From: an uncultured bacterium
GTDB lineage: Bacteria > Zixibacteria > MSB-5A5 > CAIYYT01
Reading direction: 5' to 3'
Length of the DNA: 35,763 nucleotides
Assembly: GCA_903930455.1 (NCBI GenBank)
Contig: CAIYYT010000058.1
Coordinates: 1-35,763 of the forward strand
The position numbers and the translations under genes were made by a program. The first letter of the stretch is position 1, and every line of letters begins with the position of its first letter. This document shows positions 17,157-24,025 of the stretch, in pieces. The notes under the pieces are model-generated. The model was not told the DNA's origin. It saw only the letters and a program-made list of their open reading frames with translations, and ran no database searches.

Positions 17157-18011
17157 ATGACTATCAAGAAACTCGGGATTGTCGGGTTTGGACAAATGGG
17201 CTCCGGCATCGCACAAGTCGCGGCTGCCGCGGGTTATCCAGTCGTAGCGACGGATGAAAAGGACGAATTCCTTAAGAAGGGGCTGAGCCGTATTGAGGGA
17301 CTTTTCAACAAGGCCATCGAAAAAGGGAAAGCCACGGAAGAAGACAAGAAAAAGACGCTCGGCAACATCACGACCACCACCGACCTTGGGGCGTTTGCCG
17401 ACTGCGACCTGGTGATTGAAGCCATTGTCGAAAACCTCGATGCCAAGATTCAGGTCTATGAGACGCTTGACCGCGTCTGCAAACCAACTGCGATTTTCGC
17501 TTCCAACACGTCTTCGCTATCGATCACAGATATGGCGGTTGTCACTTCCCGACGCAGCCAATTTGTCGGGATGCATTTCTTCAATCCGGTGCCGGTGATG
17601 AAGCTGGTTGAAGTCGTACGCACCATCATGACCGACGACCAAACTTTCAACACAGCCGTGGCCTTTGCCGAGTCGGTTGGCAAGACCGTAGTCCGCGCCA
17701 AAGACACCTGCGGGTTTGTCGTCAACCTGCTGCTGATACCGTACTTGATCGACGCCATCCGCTGGTATGAGCATGGACTGGCGACCAAGGAAGACATCGA
17801 CAACGGCATGAAACTCGGTTGCGCTCACCCGATGGGACCGTTGGAGCTGACCGATTTTATCGGACTGGACACGGTTCTATACATCGGCGAAATCATGTTT
17901 GAAGAATTCCGCGAACCGCGTTACGCGCCGCCGCCGCTCTTGAAGCGGATGGTCAAGGCTGGATATCTTGGCAGGAAAAGCGGTCGCGGATTTTACGAAT
18001 ACAAGAAATGA
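17157..18011 (+). CDS. hbd: 3-hydroxybutyryl-CoA dehydrogenase
   Basis: A 284-residue NAD-dependent 3-hydroxyacyl-CoA dehydrogenase, the normal length for single-function enzymes. The Rossmann motif is GFGQMGSGIAQVAAAAGYPV (11-30), followed by FASNTSSLSITDMA, the family signature HFFNPVPVMKLVEVV and the C-terminal dimer domain with GCAHPMGPLELTDFIGLDT and LGRKSGRGFYEY. It interconverts acetoacetyl-CoA and 3-hydroxybutyryl-CoA, in butyrate metabolism or beta-oxidation. AAGGAGGAG before the ATG gives a strong start. It is followed at once by the enoyl-CoA hydratase gene, the next enzyme in the pathway. Confidence 0.95.
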   Translation: MTIKKLGIVGFGQMGSGIAQVAAAAGYPVVATDEKDEFLKKGLSRIEGLFNKAIEKGKATEEDKKKTLGNITTTTDLGAFADCDLVIEAIVENLDAKIQVYETLDRVCKPTAIFASNTSSLSITDMAVVTSRRSQFVGMHFFNPVPVMKLVEVVRTIMTDDQTFNTAVAFAESVGKTVVRAKDTCGFVVNLLLIPYLIDAIRWYEHGLATKEDIDNGMKLGCAHPMGPLELTDFIGLDTVLYIGEIMFEEFREPRYAPPPLLKRMVKAGYLGRKSGRGFYEYKK

Positions 18012-18019
18012 GGGAGACA

Positions 18020-18802
18020 ATGGTATTTCAAAACATCACGGTAGAAATCAGTAGCGCCAAAGCCACAATCACAATCAATCGACCCAAGGCGCTTAATGCT
18101 CTCAATCGCGAGACGCTGAAGGAAATTAAGGCGGCATTCACCGAACTAGAAACTGGTGGTGTGGTCCGTGTCTGCATTTTCACGGGGGCGGGCGAAAAGG
18201 CGTTTGTCGCCGGCGCCGATATTCCGGAGTTGAAGGAACTTAATCTCGTTTCCGGCAAGGAATTTGTGGAACTCGGTCATCAAACCTTCGCGCAGATCGA
18301 GCATTCGAAAATTGTCTCGATTGCTGCAATCAACGGATTTGCTCTGGGCGGCGGTTGTGAGTTTGCGATGGCAGCCGATATCCGGATGGCCTCGGATAAT
18401 GCCAAACTTGGCCAGCCGGAAGTTAACCTTGGGGTCATTCCCGGTTTTGGCGGCACCCAGCGGATGACCCGTCTGGTCGGCAGAGGGCGCGCAAAAGAGT
18501 TGATCTTCACGGCACGAATCATCACGGCTGAGGAAGCTTTGCGCATCGGCTTGGTCGAGAAAGTAGTGCCTGCCGACAAGCTTCTGGAAGAAGCCAACAA
18601 ACTCGCCGATCTGATTTTGTCCAAAGGGCCGTTGGCCGTGCAGTATGCCAAGGAAGTGATCAACCGCGGCGCCGATCTTGATCTGGCAAATGCGAATGGA
18701 TACGAGATGACGGCATTTGCGGCGTTGTGCGAAAGCGACGATAAAAACGAAGGGCTGACGGCATTTATGGAGAAGCGCGCGGCGGGGTTTAAGGGGAAGT
18801 AG
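18020..18802 (+). CDS. Enoyl-CoA hydratase (crotonase family)
   Basis: A 260-residue crotonase with the oxyanion-hole segments FVAGADIPEL and NGFALGGGCEFAMAADIRMA, and the two catalytic glutamates at 114 (GGGCE) and 134 (LGQPE), followed by GVIPGFGGTQRM. It hydrates crotonyl-CoA or related enoyl-CoAs. I use the ATG at 18020, preceded by GAGGGAG; an ATG at 18008 overlapping the previous stop (ATGA) is also possible and adds four residues. It forms a two-gene operon with hbd. Phosphotransacylase-family genes lie divergently, which suggests one C4 acyl-CoA pathway, although thiolase and acyl-CoA dehydrogenase are not in the window. Confidence 0.94.
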   Translation: MVFQNITVEISSAKATITINRPKALNALNRETLKEIKAAFTELETGGVVRVCIFTGAGEKAFVAGADIPELKELNLVSGKEFVELGHQTFAQIEHSKIVSIAAINGFALGGGCEFAMAADIRMASDNAKLGQPEVNLGVIPGFGGTQRMTRLVGRGRAKELIFTARIITAEEALRIGLVEKVVPADKLLEEANKLADLILSKGPLAVQYAKEVINRGADLDLANANGYEMTAFAALCESDDKNEGLTAFMEKRAAGFKGK

Positions 18803-18810
18803 GGGGGGAC

Positions 18811-18943
18811 GTCAAGGCCGCTTCGGTTTTGACGGTATCTGGTTGCGGATTTAGACGTTTTGTATTATCGTATATCATGTCATTGTTGCAATGGTAAAGT
18901 GAAAATGTACAAAGTGAAATGTCAAAACCGAAGCGGTTTTGAG
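18811..18943. repeat. Inverted pair of 23-base palindromic units (REP/MITE-like)
   Basis: A 16-base perfect inverted repeat, CCGCTTCGGTTTTGAC at 18818-18833 and GTCAAAACCGAAGCGG at 18921-18936, flanks an 87-base A/T-richer spacer. Extended to 23 bases (18811-18833 and 18921-18943), the units match at 20 of 23 positions in opposite orientation. The second unit is itself a hairpin (TCAAAACC / GGTTTTGA). The pair fills the gap between the crotonase gene and dgt, and its right end abuts the dgt ribosome site. Confidence 0.65.
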
Positions 18944-18968
18944 CTACGAAACTAGAAAGGTGGGCTCA

Positions 18969-20288
18969 ATGGACTGGCAGAAGCTGTTAAGCAGCAAACG
19001 CATTATTATCCCATCAGAATTCCATCGTGAAGCAGTACCGGATGCAAGAAGTGAATTTGAACGAGACTTTAGTCGGATTCTTTATTCAAACGCTTTTCGC
19101 AGGCTTCATAACAAAACGCAATTATTCCCTATGCCCGCGAATGACCATGTGCATTCTAGGCTAACGCACAGTCTTGAAGTCTCTGACGTCGGATGGGCAC
19201 TTGGAAGACTCTGCGGGCAGAGGATTATCGAAAAATATCCCATTTTACGCAATGTCGATATACAGGCAACAGACTTTGGAAACATTGTTGCCTCGGCATG
19301 CCTCGCACACGACATCGGTAATCCGCCATTTGGACATAAGGGAGAAGATGCCATAGCGTCGTTCTTTAGATCTGTAGAGGCAATCAACTATGTCAATTTG
19401 TTGTCGGACCATCAAACGGCAGATTTACAGGGCTTTGAGGGCAATGCTCAAGGACTGAGAATCATCTCCCGAATCAGCGAAAGGGTCAACAGAGGTGGAA
19501 TGAGGCTAACAGCAGCAACAGTGGGTGCATTCTCTAAGTATCCACAGTGCTCTACTTCCGTAAAGCCAGAAGCCACAGAGACAAAGGTTGATCGTAAATT
19601 TGGAATCTTCTCGACTGAATTGGACTACTTTCGAGAAGTTGCCAACGAGCTTGGTTTAATCGAATTAGAAACGAACTCCTGGTGTCGCCACCCGCTTGCC
19701 TTCTTGATGGAGGCGGCGGACGATATCTGCTATAACATCCTCGACCTAGAGGATGGGTTTATTCTAAAACTTGTCTCTTATGAATCGTTCCGCGACGTCA
19801 TACAACCAATAGCGCAGATCGAGAGCAGAAAGCTTGACGAATCGTCATCCTACTCAGAAAAAGTAGGTCACCTGAGAGCAAAGGCAATTGGCAGGCTGGT
19901 AGGAGAGGTAATCAGAATCTTCTCGGATCAGGAATCGGCCATTTTGCAGGGGGAGAGAAAGCATAATCTGATTGAGGATTCTGCCCTCAAAAAAGAAATC
20001 AAGGCCATTAAGGACATCACAAGATCAACGTGCTACGCAAGCCCAATAGTAGTCAAGACCGAAATTGCCGGCTATCGAGTATTGAAAACGGTCCTCTCCG
20101 AGCTCTTGACCGCTCTCTTTCGTGAAGATGGGAATGCGGGAATATGGGTCGTGGACCGGCCTCCGGGAGCCGCATCTCCGATTGACAAGATCATGTGGGC
20201 AACTGACTATGTCAGCTGCATGACAGACAGGTATGCAATTACTACCTACAGACATCTACTCGGAATCACTCTACCTGCCGATGAATAA
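18969..20288 (+). CDS. dgt: Deoxyguanosinetriphosphate triphosphohydrolase (dGTPase)
   Basis: A 439-residue HD-superfamily dGTPase. It begins with the family's FERDFSRILYSNAFRRLHNK, then QLFPMPANDHVHSRLTHSLE with the first metal His, and ACLAHDIGNPPFGHKGE with the HD pair, and ends with a C-terminal domain containing CYNILDLEDGF. The enzyme cleaves dGTP to deoxyguanosine and triphosphate, controlling dNTP pools; some family members restrict phage. Start at ATG 18969 behind AAAGGTGG; a TTG at 18939 would add ten residues, some inside the repeat. Codons are visibly A/T-richer than in hbd and the crotonase gene, and the flanks are repeats, which hints at transfer. Confidence 0.92.
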   Translation: MDWQKLLSSKRIIIPSEFHREAVPDARSEFERDFSRILYSNAFRRLHNKTQLFPMPANDHVHSRLTHSLEVSDVGWALGRLCGQRIIEKYPILRNVDIQATDFGNIVASACLAHDIGNPPFGHKGEDAIASFFRSVEAINYVNLLSDHQTADLQGFEGNAQGLRIISRISERVNRGGMRLTAATVGAFSKYPQCSTSVKPEATETKVDRKFGIFSTELDYFREVANELGLIELETNSWCRHPLAFLMEAADDICYNILDLEDGFILKLVSYESFRDVIQPIAQIESRKLDESSSYSEKVGHLRAKAIGRLVGEVIRIFSDQESAILQGERKHNLIEDSALKKEIKAIKDITRSTCYASPIVVKTEIAGYRVLKTVLSELLTALFREDGNAGIWVVDRPPGAASPIDKIMWATDYVSCMTDRYAITTYRHLLGITLPADE

Positions 20289-20615
20289 TAGTTCCGTAGG
20301 TCTGGTTGTTAGTGAAACGCTGAACCCAACATCTCTTGCATCTATGGTTGTCGGGTTTGGCGCTTCGCCGCAAACCCGACCTACCACTCTACAGTTAACT
20401 ATAAGGAATAGAAGAACCCATCTGTCGCTTCGCTATGGGTGGGCTACAGTCCTAAGAGAAACACGTCAAGACCAAAGTGGTATTGACCTGCACGGCCGAT
20501 TGTTCCTCCGGCTACACGAAATAAGAGCATAAGACGATACGTATACAGGGCGGCGGATGCAAGCACCTGCAGGAACAGGGAATCAGTTTTTCGAATTTGA
20601 CATCTTGGGTAACTG
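20289..20615. repeat. Intergenic region with two REP-like hairpins
   Basis: One hairpin has arms GTCGGGTTTG (20350-20359) and CAAACCCGAC (20371-20380) around a CTTCG-type loop and is continued by CTACC, a pattern common to extragenic repeats. A second has ACCCAT (20416-20421) and ATGGGT (20435-20440), again with GCTTCGC in the loop, followed by GGGCTAC. No gene is seen in the 327 bases; a short plus-strand frame overlapping the dgt end has no protein-like character. Confidence 0.5.
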
Positions 20616-21980
20616 ATGATTTTAGCACAACTGAAGAAAAGAATCAGGGACCGCATCTACTGTTACCTCCCTCTGCCCGATTACTACGGCGGGGATTTCA
20701 AGCGAATCTATAGCTTCCTCCAACAAAGCTGCCATTGGAGCAGAGAACAAGTCCAAGCATATAAACTGGAAAAGATTAGGGCGCTTCTGTCGCATGCCCA
20801 AGAGAATGTCCCCTACTACCGTGATCTCTTCAAAACAATTGGACTCGACATGCGGGACATCAAGAGCTTAGAAGATTTTTCTCAGATCCCGATTTTGAGC
20901 AGGAAGACGTTACAGGACAATCTCGAACAGCTCAAGGCCTCCAATTTCAAATCCTATAAGCCCCTGCGAACGCAAACTTCAGGGACCACGTCGCAGATGA
21001 CACTTCTCTATCGCAGTCAATACCAGGAAGCCTTTCGCAGAGCCGTAGTGTGGAGATTCCACAGTCAGCACGGTCACAACTTCCGTGACCGATGGGTGAA
21101 TATCGCCTGCCGCAGCTTTGATCCAAAATCGCCAGTCTGCGAGTACAATCGCCTGGAGAACTGTCTTTTAATCAATACTTATCACATTATCAGAGGATGT
21201 CGTGATGAGATCCTCGAAGCAATTCGAGACTTCCAGCCTACGATGATCTGGACTCATCCCAGCCCGCTGGGAATCCTTGCGGAGTATGCTCTATCAAAAG
21301 GGATTTTGCCAATAAGAGTGCCCGCGATCGCCACTTTTGCGGAGAAGATGTATCCCCACATGCGGAAAGTTCTCCAGGAGGTTTTCCCCGGCAAGTACAT
21401 CGATTACTTTGCCAACCGGGAGAACAGTTTCGCCTCCTGGGGCAACTCAGATGACAGATTTTATGAGGTTTCAGAATACTGTCATATGGAGGTTGCTCAC
21501 CGATGGTCGGATGACGTGACCGGCGACCTGATAACCACCAGTCTGCACAACTATGCCGTTCCGCTGATACGTTACGATCCCGGCGACATTGTCAAATGGT
21601 GCGGCTATCAGAATGATGACATTCCTTACCCCATGGTTGAGCTGCTCGGAGGGCGCGGTAAGGACATACTCGTTACTCGTGATGGTCTAACGGTGCCTTA
21701 CTTCTTGGCCTACATCGACGCCATGAATTTCGACAAGCTAAAGAAATATCAGATTGAGCAAGTTAGTCTGGACGAGATCGTCCTGAGAGTGGTTCCCAAG
21801 GATAACTACATCCGTCAGCAGGATGAGTCAATCCTCCTGAAGTATGCTTCAGAGTCCCTCGCCAACAAGTTCAGGATACGACTTGAGTATGTGGATGATA
21901 TCCCCCTGACTGACGGTGGCAAATATCGCCCAGTAATATCGAAACTCGCAGTCGAGTACTTTGACAGAAAGCCCAATTGA
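20616..21980 (+). CDS. CapK/PaaK-like adenylate-forming enzyme
   Basis: A 454-residue protein of the phenylacetate-CoA ligase-like (CapK) family. It shows SHAQENVPYYRDLFKTIGLD, ILSRKTLQDNL, the phosphate-binding loop as TQTSGTTSQMTLLYRS, IATFAEKMYPHMRKVLQEVF, and AVPLIRYDPGDIVKW followed by LLGGRGKDILVTRDGLTVP. These match adenylation core motifs, with RYDPGD the adenine/ribose site. CapK-like proteins activate carboxylates, often in cell-surface or capsule biosynthesis; substrate unknown. The usual glycine after SGTT is serine here (SGTTS). It begins with an ATG at 20616 after a weak site and has no operon partner; A/T-richer codons than the hbd operon suggest it shares the history of dgt. 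Confidence 0.85.
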   Translation: MILAQLKKRIRDRIYCYLPLPDYYGGDFKRIYSFLQQSCHWSREQVQAYKLEKIRALLSHAQENVPYYRDLFKTIGLDMRDIKSLEDFSQIPILSRKTLQDNLEQLKASNFKSYKPLRTQTSGTTSQMTLLYRSQYQEAFRRAVVWRFHSQHGHNFRDRWVNIACRSFDPKSPVCEYNRLENCLLINTYHIIRGCRDEILEAIRDFQPTMIWTHPSPLGILAEYALSKGILPIRVPAIATFAEKMYPHMRKVLQEVFPGKYIDYFANRENSFASWGNSDDRFYEVSEYCHMEVAHRWSDDVTGDLITTSLHNYAVPLIRYDPGDIVKWCGYQNDDIPYPMVELLGGRGKDILVTRDGLTVPYFLAYIDAMNFDKLKKYQIEQVSLDEIVLRVVPKDNYIRQQDESILLKYASESLANKFRIRLEYVDDIPLTDGGKYRPVISKLAVEYFDRKPN

Positions 21981-22070
21981 CGTCAGCTTCTGATAGCTCG
22001 GTGGCACGCAAAGCGCAACGGGAAGAGCACACGACTCTTGACCTGCACATAGAAACTTCGGGGATCAAAA

Positions 22071-22143
22071 TGGAGCAGAGCGGGATCGAACCGCCGACCT
22101 GTACGTTGCGAACGTACCGCTCTCCCAACTGAGCTACTGCCCC
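22071..22143 (-). tRNA. tRNA-Ala (CGC)
   Basis: On the minus strand the 73 bases fold as a complete cloverleaf: acceptor GGGGCAG / CTGCTCC with the alanine identity pair G3-U70, D arm GCTC...GAGC, anticodon stem GTACG / CGTAC with loop TTCGCAA (anticodon CGC), and T arm with loop TTCGATC. The discriminator is A and no CCA is encoded. It reads GCG codons. It stands alone between the CapK-like gene and the exporter gene. Confidence 0.96.
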
Positions 22144-22223
22144 ATACTTGCGATATCCAGTCAGGCAACACCTGCCCGATTGGCGCACGTGGCGATGTCA
22201 AGATATGTGTCGGCAGGATTTCG

Positions 22224-23090
22224 TCAAGGCGAAACTTTCCGCTCGTGGCCGAAAGAAAACGTAATTGCCGCGAAGATCAGCGCGGCTCCCAGCACGGTCA
22301 TCAATGTTGGTGACTCTCCGAACAGCATCAGCGCCCAGACACTTGCCATGATCGGTTCACCGAGAATAACTATCCCAACCAGATGCGCTTTGAAGTGCTT
22401 GAGCGAGTAGTTGAACAGCGAATGTCCAAGCAGGGTGGGAACGACCGCCAGCAGAATAAACCAGAGGTAATCGTGTGTCTGTCCGGGGAGGTGCGTCTTA
22501 CCGAATATAAACATTGCGGCTGTCAACAGCAGCGCCGAAGTTGCATAGAGGGGCAGCGTGTAGTTAATCGTGCCGAGCTTACCCACGAGCGTGCGTCCGA
22601 TCAAGAGATAAAATGCCGCCAAGAGCGCACCCGACAACGCTAGCAGGTCACCGACCAGATGTCCTTCCGATAACCGAAAATCTCCCCAACTAATCAGCGC
22701 CGCGCCAGTCAGTGCCAGCACGATCGCGAGATAACCCCATCTGTCGACTCGCTCCTTTAGGATCACATGCGCCAGAACCGTCAGGAACAGCGGTTGGATC
22801 GTCACCAGCACCGTCGCGCTCGATACGGAAGTCAGCGTCAATGCAGTGATCCAGACGGTAAAGTGCCCCGCCAGAAATGCTCCCGCCAAGGCGACCAACC
22901 AGCGCTCGCGTCCGCGCGGCAGGACAACTCGCTCCCGCTGTGACAGGTAGACGGGCAACAATATCAGCGATGCGAAGATCATCCGGTAGGCAGCGATCAC
23001 TAACGGATCGGAATGGCACAGACGGATAAGAGGCGCAGCCCAACTGGCGGCGATTGTGGCAAAGACGAGGATGAACAGGTTGCGGCTCAA
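22224..23090 (-). CDS. EamA/DMT superfamily transporter
   Basis: A 288-residue membrane protein with ten predicted helices in two EamA repeats, e.g. IRLCHSDPLVIAAYRMIFAS, TVLVTIQPLFLTVLAHVIL, and in the second half HSLFNYSLKHFKAHLVGIVI and LGEPIMASVWALMLFGESPT. DMT family members export metabolites or amino acids; the substrate cannot be told. The start is a TTG at 23090 with AAGGGA four bases upstream; no ATG lies nearby in frame before the first helix. It is downstream of the rrf2 gene but separated by a terminator, so it is not in the same transcript. Confidence 0.88.
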   Translation of the reverse strand: MSRNLFILVFATIAASWAAPLIRLCHSDPLVIAAYRMIFASLILLPVYLSQRERVVLPRGRERWLVALAGAFLAGHFTVWITALTLTSVSSATVLVTIQPLFLTVLAHVILKERVDRWGYLAIVLALTGAALISWGDFRLSEGHLVGDLLALSGALLAAFYLLIGRTLVGKLGTINYTLPLYATSALLLTAAMFIFGKTHLPGQTHDYLWFILLAVVPTLLGHSLFNYSLKHFKAHLVGIVILGEPIMASVWALMLFGESPTLMTVLGAALIFAAITFSFGHERKVSP

Positions 23091-23218
23091 AACGTCCCTT
23101 TCCGGCTACATGGAATCCGCGCAATGTAAGGCATCATTCCTCGAGAGACAATGCTATCGCCACCGGAAATTCTATCTCCCTGCGGGGAGGTCTGCTGATT
23201 AGGGCGTCGGCAAAAGGA

Positions 23219-23254
23219 CAAAAAAATGGGTGGCTGTCGCAAGGACAACCACCC
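23219..23254 (-). terminator. Rho-independent terminator after the Rrf2 gene
   Basis: GGGTGG / CCACCC plus an inner TGTC / GACA stem (23228-23254) is followed on the minus strand by seven T (23226-23220). It lies 22 bases after the rrf2-type stop codon. Confidence 0.88.
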
Positions 23255-23276
23255 GTTTGCGTAAAAACGCAATAAT

Positions 23277-23690
23277 CTACTTCTTAGTGCCGCGAAGCTT
23301 CACCATGGTCTCAGCCTTGAGAATGGCCTTGAGCTGCTTCTGTAGTTTGTCCCAGAACGGGAACATGGTGCAGCGCCCTGATTTATCGCAGTCGCAGCCG
23401 TCTTCGCCACGAACGCAGAGGTTGATCCCCAGTGGACCGTCCATCGCTTCGATGACATCAAGAACACTGACTTGGTTGGGTAACTTAGCCATCTGGTACC
23501 CGCCGTGTACGCCCTGATATGACTTGAGAATCTCGGCGCGGGTGAGCTCTTTGAGAATCTTCGCCAGAAAATCACGCGGCACGGATTCGGCTTCGGCGAT
23601 GGCGTTGATCGAATTGCGAATGTCCGTCGGCTGCTTGGAAATGTACAATACTGCTCGCAGCGCGTAGTCGGCTTTGCGGGAAATCTTCAT
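23277..23690 (-). CDS. Rrf2 family transcriptional regulator with Fe-S type cysteines
   Basis: A 137-residue Rrf2 winged-helix regulator: MKISRKADYALRAVLYISK, an HTH with INAIAEAESVPRDFLAKILK and GVHGGYQMAK wing. Four cysteines at 92, 99, 101 and 107 lie where IscR, NsrR and RsrR place their cluster ligands, so an iron-sulfur sensor of oxidants, NO or cluster status is likely. Start at ATG 23690 behind GGAG. The isc-like genes begin 3.5 kb away and could be targets, but no operator was identified. A promoter and a small ORF lie upstream and a terminator just downstream, so it is a self-contained unit. Confidence 0.9.
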   Translation of the reverse strand: MKISRKADYALRAVLYISKQPTDIRNSINAIAEAESVPRDFLAKILKELTRAEILKSYQGVHGGYQMAKLPNQVSVLDVIEAMDGPLGINLCVRGEDGCDCDKSGRCTMFPFWDKLQKQLKAILKAETMVKLRGTKK

Positions 23691-23733
23691 GCTCGGTTCA
23701 CTCCTTCATGAGCTTAGTTCGCTATGTTATCTC

Positions 23734-23799
23734 TTAAACGACCGAAAGCTGAATAAGTTTCCACAGATTCCCTGCCAGCAGGGTTGCTAACTCAATCAT
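23734..23799 (-). CDS. Candidate 21-residue leader peptide upstream of the Rrf2 gene
   Basis: Minus-strand ATG at 23799 is preceded by GAGGA with a 6-base spacing and encodes a 21-residue, mostly hydrophobic peptide (begins MIELATLLAG, ends with a stop 44 bases before the Rrf2 start). A second in-frame ATG at 23820 is almost at the predicted transcription start. The peptide could be a membrane microprotein or a leader for control of rrf2. I know of no family. A palindrome CCCTGC / GCAGGG lies inside it and might instead be an operator. Confidence 0.35.
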   Translation of the reverse strand: MIELATLLAGNLWKLIQLSVV

Positions 23800-23829
23800 C
23801 AACGGTCCTCTTTTACTCATAACTACGTA

Positions 23830-23858
23830 ATTATAGACAGATTTTCTAACAATGTAAA
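23830..23858 (-). promoter_or_regulatory. Sigma-70 promoter of the Rrf2 unit
   Basis: Reading the minus strand, TTTACA (23858-23853), a 17-base spacer, and a perfect TATAAT (23835-23830). Start expected near 23823. This is the strongest minus-strand promoter seen in the window. Confidence 0.75.
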
Positions 23859-24025
23859 TGGATTTCTGGGTAAAGGATAAAAAAAACTGGCCAGCCCGGT
23901 ACGGGAAGATAGACAAATATACAACGTCGGTCGATTTTGCTACCGTCGCGAGCCGTTCGCTCGATACAATCCGGTTGCACATTGCCCGACAATCGCTTAA
24001 TTGATACCAACCTGTCGGGGAGAAC

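Noticed and set aside
18969-20288. dGTPase as part of a defence island with Thoeris
   Set aside because: It is 4 kb from thsB with metabolic genes in between, and dGTPases are common housekeeping enzymes; composition alone is weak evidence.
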